Shown: positions 18,115-28,091 of the stretch, in pieces | How the letters are laid out: every line of letters begins with the position of its first letter | How positions within the stretch are numbered: position 1 is the first letter of the stretch | From: Chitinophaga skermanii | Lineage (GTDB): Bacteria; Bacteroidota; Bacteroidia; Chitinophagales; Chitinophagaceae | Direction: 5' to 3' | Assembly: GCF_003259335.1 (NCBI RefSeq) | Contig: NZ_QLLL01000006.1 | Location: forward strand, 62,001-126,000 | Length of the DNA: 64,000 nucleotides | Position numbers and translations under genes: made by a program | Notes under the pieces: model-generated | What the model saw: only the letters and a program-made list of their open reading frames with translations | The model's database searches: none | Told to the model about the DNA's origin: nothing

Positions 18115-19392
18115 ATGTGCTACTATCGTTTGTACGCCGTTGCAATATCAGTTTTTTTTGCAATTGCGTGTAATACCGCTAAAAATATGGAAAAAAATAG
18201 TTTCCCTCCAAATCGGAACAGTAATTTATTACATGATCTCATGCGTGATCCCCGGTTGGATACAGTTACGCACCACCTTCATAAGTATAGGCTGCAGGTG
18301 ATTTACACAAAAATCGACCGGGATGCGCAAAATAATCCAACTTTTACAGATTACCACTATAATGTTGATACAAATCGATATTTCTATCCAGCCTCTACTG
18401 TGAAGCTTCCGGCAGCGTTACTAGCCTTAGAGAAGTTAAATGATATGAATATCAAAGACTTAGACAAGAATACACCCATGTATACGGCCGAATTACCGGG
18501 TATCTCACCGGCTGTTAAATTTGATGTAACTGCACCAGGAAATGCCCCATCTATCGGGCATTACATTAAAAAGATCTTCCTTGTGAGCGATAATGATGCC
18601 TTTAACAGGTTATACGAATTCGTGGGGCAACAGCGTTTTAACGAGGGTTTATGGCAAAAAGGCTACCCTGGTGTTCAAATACGGCATCGTTTAGATGTTG
18701 CTTTGCCACCGGCAGCCAATGCTCGTACAAACGAGGTGTATTTCATAAAAGATGGAAAGGAAATCTATCGCCAGCCGGCACAAGAAAGCCATATCGTGTT
18801 TACAGAAAAACATGATTTAATTGGGCTGGCCTATTATAATAATAAGGGAGAATTGATGAAGGAGCCGATGGACTTTGCTTTGAAGAATGAAATTAACTTG
18901 GTAGACTTGCATTCTATACTTCGCAGTATAATTTTTCCTGGAAGTGTAACATCTGCGCAACGATTTCGTTTAACAGACAACGACTACCGATTTTTATACC
19001 AGTACATGTCGCAGTTGCCAACGGAAACAAGTGTTCCTAAGTACGATACCAAGGAGTTTCACCATGCCTATGTGAAGTTCTTATTATTCGGGGGAGATAG
19101 CACGGCGAACATACCACGTGGCATACGGATATTCAACAAGCCGGGATGGGCTTGGGGCTTTATTTCGGATGTGGCGTATGTAGTGGATTTTGAGAACAAG
19201 GTAGAATTTCTATTGTCGGCAAACCTGTATGTAAATGAGAACGGTATATTGAGCGGGGAGCATTATCAATTTGACGAAGTAGGGAAACCATTTCTAAAAG
19301 CATTGGGAGAGATCATCTACGAATACGAGTTGCATCGTACAAAGAAGTATCAACCGGATCTATCGCGTTACCGGGTAACGTATGATCAATAA
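18115..19392 (+). CDS. Class A beta-lactamase-related serine hydrolase lipoprotein
   Basis: A 425-residue lipoprotein of the penicillin-binding / serine beta-lactamase fold. From the ATG at 18115 a lipoprotein signal ends at Cys19 (FAIAC). Catalytic-type motifs: SxxK at Ser94-Thr-Val-Lys97 (YPASTVKLPAAL), SDN at about 158-160 (VSDNDAFNRLYE), and a KPG triad-like motif (FNKPGWAWG) where true class A enzymes usually have K-[ST]-G. The in-frame TTG at 18076 would add 13 residues before the signal. It could act on peptidoglycan or a peptide or ester at the periplasm; resistance activity should not be assumed. The next gene starts only 40 bp downstream. Confidence 0.85.
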   Translation: MCYYRLYAVAISVFFAIACNTAKNMEKNSFPPNRNSNLLHDLMRDPRLDTVTHHLHKYRLQVIYTKIDRDAQNNPTFTDYHYNVDTNRYFYPASTVKLPAALLALEKLNDMNIKDLDKNTPMYTAELPGISPAVKFDVTAPGNAPSIGHYIKKIFLVSDNDAFNRLYEFVGQQRFNEGLWQKGYPGVQIRHRLDVALPPAANARTNEVYFIKDGKEIYRQPAQESHIVFTEKHDLIGLAYYNNKGELMKEPMDFALKNEINLVDLHSILRSIIFPGSVTSAQRFRLTDNDYRFLYQYMSQLPTETSVPKYDTKEFHHAYVKFLLFGGDSTANIPRGIRIFNKPGWAWGFISDVAYVVDFENKVEFLLSANLYVNENGILSGEHYQFDEVGKPFLKALGEIIYEYELHRTKKYQPDLSRYRVTYDQ

Positions 19393-19432
19393 ATAAAAAA
19401 CATCAATCATTCAATAAACACAAGAGAGCAAC

Positions 19433-20146
19433 ATGTTAACAAAAAAGTTTCGTCTTGCAGCTGCTTTGGCTGCTTTCGTGGGAATTGCAGGCTTTTCTTC
19501 ATGCTTAAAATCTAATGACACAGGTTCTGTTAGTTACGCTTCTGCTGTACAGTTTTTCTTTGCAGCACCAACCGGTGACAGCTTAAACGTATACGATAAC
19601 AACAAATTATTGAATACAAGCGGCAGCATCCCGGCGATCGTAACAAGCATCGTACCTGGTGGCTTCGATCCAGGTAATCACTTGATCCAATTCAAAACTA
19701 AAGCAGGTGCATCATACCCGGATGCAGACGCTTCTTTGGCAATCGACTCTACAAGAAGCTACTGGGCAGTAGTATTATATGATAACGCGCCAGTACGCAG
19801 CGAATCTTGGAAAGAAGACTTCTCAAAAGCTAGCACTACCAAAGCAAACATCCGCTTCTGGAACCTTTGCAAAGGCATGCCGGCAATAGATCTTTACTTA
19901 GGTACTAATAGAATCGTAGAAAGTGCTGAATATGCAAATGTACGTAGCGCCTATGCTCGTCAATTTACGAATGTTGATGCTGTATACAGCAACGTAATCG
20001 TAAAAGACCACAATGCCGACACCGTTATCGCTGAATTGAAAGGCGTACAATTTGCCGCTGGTTACATCGACAACTTCGTACTTACAGGTAAAGTAGGTGG
20101 TACAGGTAACACCGCTATCAAATTAAGCAGAATGGCCCTTCAATAA
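19433..20146 (+). CDS. DUF4397 domain lipoprotein
   Basis: A 237-residue lipoprotein: signal MLTKKFRLAAALAAFVGIAGFSSC with the lipobox cysteine at residue 24, then a beta-rich domain of DUF4397 type (AVQFFFAAPTGDSLNVYDNNKLL, and IRFWNLCKGMPAIDLYLG later). DUF4397 proteins are common surface or periplasmic lipoproteins of Bacteroidota with unknown function, thought to adopt a sandwich fold. It follows the serine hydrolase by 40 bp with no visible terminator, so the two are likely co-transcribed. It ends in a strong terminator. Confidence 0.88.
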   Translation: MLTKKFRLAAALAAFVGIAGFSSCLKSNDTGSVSYASAVQFFFAAPTGDSLNVYDNNKLLNTSGSIPAIVTSIVPGGFDPGNHLIQFKTKAGASYPDADASLAIDSTRSYWAVVLYDNAPVRSESWKEDFSKASTTKANIRFWNLCKGMPAIDLYLGTNRIVESAEYANVRSAYARQFTNVDAVYSNVIVKDHNADTVIAELKGVQFAAGYIDNFVLTGKVGGTGNTAIKLSRMALQ

Positions 20147-20176
20147 TAGGTACACAGCTTATATAAAATATACAAA

Positions 20177-20220
20177 CAACACCCCGGTATGCTTGCATGC
20201 CGGGGTGTTGTATTATTATT
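20177..20220 (+). terminator. Intrinsic terminator of the DUF4397 gene
   Basis: CAACACCCCGG (20177-20187) pairs perfectly with CCGGGGTGTTG (20200-20210), followed by TATTATTATT. It lies 30 bp after the stop. Confidence 0.8.
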
Positions 20221-20261
20221 CCTCCTCCCCCCCAACAAAACACGCCCCCCAAAGACCTAAC

Positions 20262-20422
20262 GCCCTTCACCACAGTAGCACCCAAGCCCCATCCACATCC
20301 CGATAAAACGGCGACGCAGTCTTTCGCCGTTTTTCCTCCTTTCTTTGGTTACTTTCTTTGGAGAAGCAAAGAAAGTAACAAATAGGATCATAGCGAATAA
20401 TACAAACCCGCCGCCGTCCACA
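20262..20422 (+). repeat. Palindromic intergenic repeat, copy 2
   Basis: Second copy of the element at 14.57 kb, in the same orientation. Stem A: AAAACGGCGA (20305-20314) with TCGCCGTTTT (20324-20333), loop 9. Stem B at 20348-20360 / 20367-20379 is identical to copy 1. Stem A differs from copy 1 at three positions per arm, all compensated in the other arm, so pairing is kept. As in copy 1 it lies directly after a gene's terminator. Confidence 0.85.
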
Positions 20423-20473
20423 AGCTGCTAACTCAATTCATTCAATAAATCTATATTTGAAATCCCTTCAAAC

Positions 20474-20504
20474 CTTGTGCATTCAACTTTTTGCAGTAGG
20501 TTTG
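20474..20504 (+). promoter_or_regulatory. Candidate aminotransferase promoter
   Basis: CTTG (20474-20477), a 19-base spacer, and TAGGTTTG (20497-20504) match the Bacteroidota promoter with one -33 mismatch, 28 bp before the ATG at 20533. Confidence 0.55.
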
Positions 20505-20532
20505 CCCCGGTCAACCCATAAAAACATTCAAC

Positions 20533-21723
20533 ATGAAACTGGCAGAAAGATTATCACGCATCTCGGAGCCGCAAACCATTAAGATGGCGAAGCTGAGCCG
20601 GGAGCTGAAAGCACAAGGGATCGATATTGTCGACCTCAGCATCGGTGAACCCGATTTTGATACCCCCGACCATATTCGCACCGCAGCAAAAAAGGCAATA
20701 GACGACGGGTTTACACATTACACACCCGTAGCCGGCATCGCGGAATTGAAAAAGGCAGTCGCGCAAAAATTCAAACGCGATAACAACCTGGATTACACAC
20801 CGGAACAGATCGTTGTATCGACAGGTGCAAAACAATGCTTAGCCAACGCGGTATTAAGTATTGTAGACCCTGGAGATGAAGTGATCATTCCTACCCCGTA
20901 CTGGGTAACTTATTCCGAATTAGTAAAGCTTTGCCAAGGTGAAGTGGTATTCGTGCCATGCAGCCTTGAAAATCAATACAAAATTACGCCGGAACAACTG
21001 GAAGCGGCCATCACGCCTAAAACAAAGCTTTTCATGTTCTCCTCGCCTTGTAACCCAACAGGTTCTATCTACAGCAAGGAAGAATTGAAAGCATTGGCTG
21101 ATGTATTCGAAAAACATCCCGAGATCTTTATCATTTCCGACGAGATCTATGAATATATTAACTACGTAGGCGAGCACGAAAGCATTGCACAATTTGGCAC
21201 GTTGAAAGATCGTACGATCATTATCAACGGGTTAAGTAAGGGCTTTGCCATGACAGGCTGGCGACTTGGGTTCTTAGCAGCACCGCTGGAAATAGCAAAA
21301 GCGTGCGATAAGATCCAGAGTCAATTTACATCTGCCACGTCATCTATCACGCAACATGCCGCTGTAGCAGCTTTATTGAACGATAAGGCAACGGCTACTG
21401 CCATGGTAGAAGAATTCAAGAAACGTCGAACCTTCATTCACAATGCCTTGAGTGAAATCCCGGGCCTCGTGTTAAACAATCCTGATGGTGCATTTTACAT
21501 GTTCCCAGATATTAGCGCGTACTTTGGTAAATCGTTTGAAGGTGAAACCATCCATAATGCCGACGATCTTTGTGCTTACCTTCTTCACAAAGCACACGTT
21601 ACAACCGTTACGGGTAGTGCGTTTCAACAGCCTAATTGCATCCGCATGTCGTATGCAACCAGCATGGATAAATTAGAAGAAGCAGCGAAACGTTTAAAAG
21701 AATGGTTAGCGAAATTGCAATAA
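20533..21723 (+). CDS. Class I PLP aminotransferase (aspartate aminotransferase type)
   Basis: A 396-residue fold-type I aminotransferase of subgroup I-gamma/Ib, usually annotated as aspartate aminotransferase (glutamate + oxaloacetate to 2-oxoglutarate + aspartate). The substrate/PLP regions are SIGEPDFDTP, VVSTGAKQCLANA, the FSSPCNPTGSIYSKEE block, ISDEIYEYINY, and the Schiff-base lysine Lys236 in INGLSKGFAMTGWRLGF. The carboxylate-binding Arg is in IRMSYATS near the C-terminus. Related enzymes also use prephenate or aromatic substrates, so the exact amino acid is not certain. It has its own promoter and terminator. Confidence 0.93.
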   Translation: MKLAERLSRISEPQTIKMAKLSRELKAQGIDIVDLSIGEPDFDTPDHIRTAAKKAIDDGFTHYTPVAGIAELKKAVAQKFKRDNNLDYTPEQIVVSTGAKQCLANAVLSIVDPGDEVIIPTPYWVTYSELVKLCQGEVVFVPCSLENQYKITPEQLEAAITPKTKLFMFSSPCNPTGSIYSKEELKALADVFEKHPEIFIISDEIYEYINYVGEHESIAQFGTLKDRTIIINGLSKGFAMTGWRLGFLAAPLEIAKACDKIQSQFTSATSSITQHAAVAALLNDKATATAMVEEFKKRRTFIHNALSEIPGLVLNNPDGAFYMFPDISAYFGKSFEGETIHNADDLCAYLLHKAHVTTVTGSAFQQPNCIRMSYATSMDKLEEAAKRLKEWLAKLQ

Positions 21724-21757
21724 TTGTAATTGCTCCTATGCAACTATACATTACTAA

Positions 21758-21795
21758 AAACCCTTCCAGTAAGCATTGGAAGGGTTTCTTTATTT
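21758..21795 (+). terminator. Bidirectional terminator, aminotransferase / carboxypeptidase-like-domain gene
   Basis: AAACCCTTCCA (21758-21768) pairs with TGGAAGGGTTT (21777-21787), flanked by T-rich sequence on the plus side and A-rich on the other, so it can end both convergent genes. Confidence 0.8.
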
Positions 21796-22509
21796 AGAGA
21801 CTTGTTGAAGACTATCGAGGAATTTTGTTTGCGACACTTTGATATAATTCAATAAATCGTATGGTGCTGCATCTTGTAAAAACTGGAAGCTAGGCCGGTA
21901 TTGCCGAATAAATTGTTGTAAAGTATCGCCTCTGAAACCTGTACGCGCTGCAATCATGTCTTCCGAGAAGTTATGATCTACATATTTCTCCTGTTCGTAC
22001 GTTAGCAAACGTTTTTTGAACGTGAATTTCTTCTTATTGGTTTGAAATTGGAGTACGCGGTAAAGGTTATTAATATTCACTGCCGGGGGAATAATATTTA
22101 CCACCCTTGTCCAGTGAGGCAATTTATACGTCATCATATTGCCGTATTCTTTGCGCCGAAGAATGGAGTCGGTTTCGTAGCTTTTGCCGGTAATTTGTAC
22201 CGGGCGTAAGGTGAAGGCGGTTTCTGCCATTATAATCATGGCAGCTTGAAGGTTCCGTACGATGTGCTGCTTAGGTTCAAACCCCATCCTAATAAACAAC
22301 AAAGTATCTCCCACCTTTGCATCGATGGAAAAGGTGCCTGTTACACCGCTGATGGTACCTTTTTTAGAATGTAGGTTTTGTATACTAACGGCATCGATCG
22401 GAGCACTGGTTTTGTCCATCACCACCCCTTGTACTTGGGATTGTGCATGTATTTCAGCATATAAGCAGCTGCATAATAGCAATAGGATAACAGGTAAAAG
22501 TCGCATCAT
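21790..22509 (-). CDS. Secreted protein with carboxypeptidase-like regulatory domain
   Basis: A 239-residue exported protein: signal peptide MMRLLPVILLLLCSCLYAEIHA, then a carboxypeptidase D regulatory-like beta domain (VQGVVMDKTSAPIDAVSIQNLHSKKGTISGVTGTFSIDAKVGDTLLFIRMGFE split over about residues 26-80) like the N-terminal domain of SusC proteins, then a helical charged C-terminal half without a barrel. Such proteins are common in Bacteroidota; the function is unknown. A Cys at residue 13-15 might suggest a lipobox, but the spacing to the N-terminus is poor. It follows coaE by 59 bp on the same strand and could be the last gene of that unit. Confidence 0.82.
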   Translation of the reverse strand: MMRLLPVILLLLCSCLYAEIHAQSQVQGVVMDKTSAPIDAVSIQNLHSKKGTISGVTGTFSIDAKVGDTLLFIRMGFEPKQHIVRNLQAAMIIMAETAFTLRPVQITGKSYETDSILRRKEYGNMMTYKLPHWTRVVNIIPPAVNINNLYRVLQFQTNKKKFTFKKRLLTYEQEKYVDHNFSEDMIAARTGFRGDTLQQFIRQYRPSFQFLQDAAPYDLLNYIKVSQTKFLDSLQQVSK

Positions 22510-22568
22510 AGAATGTTCATAGAATAGCGCCTTAAAACTACAAGCAAAACTCTTAATGTTACGTTAAA

Positions 22569-23153
22569 CTATCCTTTCAGTAATTGCTCATGAATGGCTA
22601 AAACTTGCGGGATAACGGCTTGTTGCTCGTCGTTGTAGATCACGTAATCCGCTAATTTTTTCTTGATGTTTTCGTCCATTTGTTTGTACATACGTGCGTA
22701 TACATCGTTTCTCGACACACCATCGCGTTGCATAACGCGGTGAATACGTAATACTTCCGGGGCGAACACGGTAATCACTTTATCGGTATGATGGAATGAT
22801 TCGCTTTCGAAGAGTAAAGCGGCTTCTTTTAGTACGTAGGGGGCGTTTTGTTCCTTTGCCCAACGTTCCGAATCGCGGATAGTGGCTGGGTGCACAAGGC
22901 TGTTGAGTACATCGAGTTGCTCTTGGTCGTGAAACACGATATTGGCGATGTATTTACGGTTTAGCTTGCCTTGGTCGTCGTAGGCGTTGCCACCGAAATA
23001 GTCGCGGATTTGGGAAACGAGTTGGGGATCTGTTTCCATAATATTCTTTGCTGCCGTATCGGCGTAATAAACGGGGATTCCCAATACTTCGAAAATCTTT
23101 GCCACGGTGCTTTTACCCGAGCCAATGCCACCTGTTAATCCAATGATTCGCAT
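22569..23153 (-). CDS. coaE: Dephospho-CoA kinase
   Basis: Final step of coenzyme A synthesis: phosphorylates the 3'-OH of dephospho-CoA with ATP. The 194-residue product from the ATG at 23153 starts MRIIGLTGGIGSGKST, with the Walker A loop at residues 8-16; an in-frame start at 23210 would add 19 hydrophobic residues before the P-loop strand, which the family lacks. The lid and DPCK signature regions are present (YYADTAAKNIMETDPQL, VHPATIRDSERWAKE, EAALLFESESFHHTD). It is last of the nusB-DUF1573-yajC-coaE cluster, though a strong hairpin lies between yajC and coaE. Confidence 0.95.
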   Translation of the reverse strand: MRIIGLTGGIGSGKSTVAKIFEVLGIPVYYADTAAKNIMETDPQLVSQIRDYFGGNAYDDQGKLNRKYIANIVFHDQEQLDVLNSLVHPATIRDSERWAKEQNAPYVLKEAALLFESESFHHTDKVITVFAPEVLRIHRVMQRDGVSRNDVYARMYKQMDENIKKKLADYVIYNDEQQAVIPQVLAIHEQLLKG

Positions 23154-23185
23154 AAGGGTATGGTAAGTTCTGATTTGAACTGTTA

Positions 23186-23223
23186 AGATAAAAAAAATCC
23201 AAATACGCAACGTATTTGGATTT
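23186..23223 (-). terminator. Terminator hairpin between yajC and coaE
   Basis: AAATCCAAATACG (23195-23207) pairs perfectly over 13 bp with CGTATTTGGATTT (23211-23223) around a 3-nt loop; on the minus strand it ends in eight T. It should reduce coaE transcription from the yajC side. Confidence 0.85.
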
Positions 23224-23244
23224 CTTTCTTATATCGAAAAAAGA

Positions 23245-23598
23245 TTATTTCTTTTCTGCTGTAGCTGCTGCATTAACAGTAGCTGAGTATTCTTTAGAAA
23301 TAGCCACGCGTTCGATGGTTAAATAAGTACCTGTAGATACTTCGATTGTCAAGGTATTATTTTCAGGATTGATTTTCTTGATTTTACCATGGATACCTGC
23401 AATAGTAACGATTTTATCGCCTTCTTGTAAGTTATCGATGAATTGTTTTTGCTCTTTCGCTTTCTTAGTTTGAGGGCGAATCATGAAAAGCCACATCACT
23501 AAGAACATACCTCCTAAAAACAATAAAGAACCAAAGCCGCCGAAACCGCCGCCTTGCGCTTGACCAAGAACGGTCGCATTGAGCAAGTTAATGTACAT
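23245..23598 (-). CDS. yajC: Preprotein translocase accessory protein YajC
   Basis: Small inner-membrane protein that associates with SecDF at the Sec translocon. The 117 residues have a Gly/Phe-rich N-terminus, one membrane segment (about 22-40, SLLFLGGMFLVMWLFMI) directly followed by RPQTKKAKEQKQF, the family signature, then the SH3-like domain (LQEGDKIVTIAGIHGKIKKIN..). The C-terminal Ala/Lys tail is variable in the family. It is 27 bp downstream of the DUF1573 gene and likely in one operon with it. secDF itself is 5 kb away in this window. Confidence 0.94.
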   Translation of the reverse strand: MYINLLNATVLGQAQGGGFGGFGSLLFLGGMFLVMWLFMIRPQTKKAKEQKQFIDNLQEGDKIVTIAGIHGKIKKINPENNTLTIEVSTGTYLTIERVAISKEYSATVNAAATAEKK

Positions 23599-23625
23599 CG
23601 TAATAATAGTTTGTTGTTGTTATAA

Positions 23626-24063
23626 TTAATTCTCCGCTACGATCGTAGCTGTAATCTTTGCTCCTTGGAACAAAGGTTCTTCTGTATTTGCTTTGATCGT
23701 AATGTCTTTTTCTTGATACCCCGCTTTGCCTTTACTGTCGAAACGCACTTTCAAATACTCTGTTTCTCCTGGTTTAATAGGGCGTTTCGGCCATTCTGGC
23801 ACGGTACATCCACAACTCGTTACCACGTCTTCAATGATCAAATCCTTTGTACCGTTGTTGGCGAATTTAAAATTATATTCTACCACTTGGCCCGGTGTAA
23901 TGTTTCCAAAGTCGTGCTCTGGATTTTCAAAGGTCATTGTCGGGAATCCTTTAGCGGTATCAGCTGTTGCAGCTGTACCTTCGGTTGCGGGCGTACTTTT
24001 AGTGTTCGACTGGCACGCTGCCAGCATCACGCAACACGCTAAAGTGTAAAAGAAAGTTTTCAT
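23626..24063 (-). CDS. DUF1573 lipoprotein
   Basis: A 145-residue lipoprotein from the ATG at 24063: signal MKTFFYTLACCVMLAAC with lipobox LAAC, a Thr/Ala-rich linker, then a DUF1573 beta-sandwich (MTFENPEHDFGNITPGQVVEYNFKFANNGTKDLII .. SCGCTVPEWP). The SCGCTVPEWP motif is typical of DUF1573, a domain related to ASH/immunoglobulin-like modules. The role is unknown. Its position between nusB and yajC recurs in Bacteroidota as I recall, but this is genome habit rather than proof of a shared job. An ATG four codons upstream (24075) is possible but fits the signal peptide less well. Confidence 0.9.
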   Translation of the reverse strand: MKTFFYTLACCVMLAACQSNTKSTPATEGTAATADTAKGFPTMTFENPEHDFGNITPGQVVEYNFKFANNGTKDLIIEDVVTSCGCTVPEWPKRPIKPGETEYLKVRFDSKGKAGYQEKDITIKANTEEPLFQGAKITATIVAEN

Positions 24064-24176
24064 ATGCACAGGCAATTTTGCGTAAAAAATATTGGGCTAA
24101 AGTCGATTCCGTTCCAAAATACGGGTTCGACGGCCGTAAAAGTAATGTTATATCGCTAGTTGCAATAACAATTCTT

Positions 24177-25106
24177 CTATTTTTTTGCGCGGTCGACCTT
24201 TTTCACTTGGTGAGCCGTTTCGAGGTCTTTCAGGATATTATCCAAAATACCGTTTACGAATTGGCCACTTTGTGGTGTGCTATAAGCCTTTGCGAGGTCG
24301 ATATATTCGTTGATAGTTACTTTCGTAGGAATCGTAGGGAAGTACAAGAATTCGCACACGCCCATTTCCATCAGTAACATATCTACAGCCGCGATACGTT
24401 CCGGGTCCCAATTTTGGAGTTTTGGCTTGATGAGTTCAAGGCAATACTCTTTTTTGTCGATCACGGTGGCTAATAATTCCCTTGCATAGTCGATTTTCTC
24501 TTTGCTGATCAGCTGGAGGAAATTGAATAATTGGGGTTTATTGAAGTAATTGTTGACTAACAATGCCATCATACCGGCATCATCGCCCCAATGGAGGAAG
24601 GTATCTTCCATGTGTTGCATGAATTCTTCGCTTTTTTCCAAGATTTCCTTGAAAATATACTCGAGGATATGCTTTTCACCTGCTTTATTGCGAGCAGGCT
24701 CGGCAATATAGGTTTGATAAGCCTCGGATTCAGTCAACTGCGTATATAGTTTGCGCGTCAACTCTGGGTTGGGCAAAGTTTTCAGTTTCCACTGGTCGAG
24801 GTTCACTTGGAACCCTTTATCGTTTAGTAACTGGTAGATGTACTCGTTACCTGCGATTTTTGTGTTCACGTTGAGATCAGCTTCGCTCGGCAGGTGTTTT
24901 GACGACCTGGTGAGGGAATCCGTTTCTGCATACAGCGCAACGCTGGCAACGGAATACAAGAGGTAGGTGAATACCATGCTTGTTTGATCTAACTTTTCGT
25001 TAAGCAAACTTGTGGCAGTGCCCGGTTTTACCGTGCCTGGCTCCATTGTATCGAGTGCATACAATGTTTGCATAACCTTAACCCTGATGTTTCTTCTACT
25101 AATCAT
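24177..25106 (-). CDS. nusB: Transcription antitermination factor NusB (extended)
   Basis: Cytosolic RNA-binding factor that forms the antitermination complex with NusE on rRNA operons. At 309 residues it is about twice the E. coli size, as is common in Bacteroidota. The N-terminal SRRNIRVKVMQTLYAL matches the canonical NusB start, and the C-terminal half contains the conserved core (DYARELLATVIDKKEYCLELIKPKL, WDPERIAAVDMLLMEMGVCEFLYFPTIPTKVTINEYIDLAKAYSTPQSGQFVNGILDNI). The 130-residue insertion between these parts is helical and of unknown role. A near-perfect promoter lies upstream. Confidence 0.94.
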   Translation of the reverse strand: MISRRNIRVKVMQTLYALDTMEPGTVKPGTATSLLNEKLDQTSMVFTYLLYSVASVALYAETDSLTRSSKHLPSEADLNVNTKIAGNEYIYQLLNDKGFQVNLDQWKLKTLPNPELTRKLYTQLTESEAYQTYIAEPARNKAGEKHILEYIFKEILEKSEEFMQHMEDTFLHWGDDAGMMALLVNNYFNKPQLFNFLQLISKEKIDYARELLATVIDKKEYCLELIKPKLQNWDPERIAAVDMLLMEMGVCEFLYFPTIPTKVTINEYIDLAKAYSTPQSGQFVNGILDNILKDLETAHQVKKVDRAKK

Positions 25107-25128
25107 GTACGCTAAAGGAAAATGGCCG

Positions 25129-25158
25129 CAAATCTACGTTATAATACTTACTTGCAAA
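25129..25158 (-). promoter_or_regulatory. nusB promoter
   Basis: On the minus strand TTTG (25158-25155), an 18-base spacer and TAGATTTG (25136-25129) give an almost ideal Bacteroidota promoter 22 bp before the nusB start. Confidence 0.65.
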
Positions 25159-25290
25159 AATTTGGTTTTAGAATGGTTTGTTAAAATGATGATTTTGTGG
25201 GGTTTACGATTTTTGGGGAGGGCGAGGTGACTGGAATTTTGGCAGATGGGAGAATTAGGGCCTGACATTTTTGGTAATGTATGCCAGACA

Positions 25291-25321
25291 TTTCTACATT
25301 TGTGCCTTATTTCTATCTTTG
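25291..25321 (+). promoter_or_regulatory. groES-groEL promoter
   Basis: TTTC (25291-25294), a 19-base spacer, and TATCTTTG (25314-25321). Only one base differs from the consensus. The leader to groES would be about 95 nt. Confidence 0.6.
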
Positions 25322-25423
25322 CGAACTGCAAATTTGGCTCTATCGTGCCATTGGCATAATTCTCGTGCAAGCGAGAGACATTCAACTATACTTTGTTTAA
25401 AACTGTTTTAAAACAACAATAAT

Positions 25424-27399
<1,976 letters not shown>

Positions 27400-27425
27400 T
27401 CGACGATCCTCATCAACTATACAAG

Positions 27426-27457
27426 GCGCCCGTTTCTTACAGCGGGCGCTTTTTTTA
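27426..27457 (+). terminator. Intrinsic terminator of groES-groEL
   Basis: GCGCCCG (27426-27432) pairs with CGGGCGC (27443-27449), followed by eight T (to 27457). Confidence 0.9.
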
Positions 27458-27562
27458 TGCAGTTTTTCGTACTATTTTCATATTGGCGTGTAACTTTATT
27501 TAGTTGCTCCACGTTTCAACATAGAACACATGTAAACGTATTTAACGGTAACTCTTATTTCG

Positions 27563-28054
27563 ATGAAAAGAATTTTATTCCTGCTAGTTGTTGCCTGCCT
27601 TACTTTTACGAGCTGTATGAAGAATGAAAGCGCAGTGATGGATTATAATGATCCCGGGCAAGCTGGCGATACCGCTATCATGAAATATATCCAATCCAAG
27701 AACATTGAGGGTGTATTGCGCGATTATTCCGGTTTGTACTATAAAGTAATCGAGGAAGGCAATGCCGGTGAAATGGTGAACTCCAACAGCGTCGCCATCA
27801 TTTCATATAAAATGGTACTTATCCCTGAAAATAAAGAGATTGAAAACTCGCAAGGGATTCCCACTTCTTTTAACAACCGTAAACTGAAAGATCATATTAT
27901 TGGCTGGCAAATCGGGTTGCGGAAAATTGGGAAAGGTGGCGTAATTTGGTTATATATTCCCCCCTATTTAGCTTTTGGGAATGTAGGGGTGGATGGACTC
28001 GTACCTCCCAATAACAGTTTATTCTGTGAATTAAAACTGATAGACATTAAATAA
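27563..28054 (+). CDS. FKBP-type lipoprotein, divergent
   Basis: A 163-residue lipoprotein: signal MKRILFLLVVACLTFTSC with lipobox TSC, a short linker, then one FKBP-like domain (YSGLYYKVIEEGNAG .. IIGWQIGLRKIGKGGVIWLYIPPYLAFGNVGVDGLVPPNNSLFCELKLIDI). The overall FKBP layout is clear, but the N-terminal strand that normally reads VxVHYTGxLxdGxxFDS is replaced by VAIISYKMVLIPENKEIENS, so several active-site aromatic/Asp residues are missing and prolyl isomerase activity is doubtful. It is 37 bp upstream of a second FKBP lipoprotein and likely co-transcribed. Confidence 0.88.
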   Translation: MKRILFLLVVACLTFTSCMKNESAVMDYNDPGQAGDTAIMKYIQSKNIEGVLRDYSGLYYKVIEEGNAGEMVNSNSVAIISYKMVLIPENKEIENSQGIPTSFNNRKLKDHIIGWQIGLRKIGKGGVIWLYIPPYLAFGNVGVDGLVPPNNSLFCELKLIDIK

Positions 28055-28091
28055 GCAAACATATTTTTATTATCAAAATCAGCATTATTGT

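Larger units (their letters stand above)
25107..25423. other. Divergent regulatory region nusB / groES
   Basis: Contains the nusB promoter (minus) and the groES promoter (plus), each with clear elements. No CIRCE inverted repeat (TTAGCACTC-N9-GAGTGCTAA) is present, so HrcA control is not supported here. A small hairpin TCTCG / CGAGA lies in the groES leader near 25362-25376. Confidence 0.6.

Noticed and set aside
18115..19392. Calling the serine hydrolase an antibiotic-resistance beta-lactamase
   Set aside because: SxxK and SDN are present but KTG is replaced by KPG, the protein is a long lipoprotein, and there is no mobile or resistance context.
25134..25385. 83-codon minus-strand frame in the nusB/groES gap
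   Set aside because: It overlaps the groES promoter and nusB promoter and has no family features.
25291..25423. CIRCE element before groES
   Set aside because: No TTAGCACTC-N9-GAGTGCTAA inverted repeat is present.
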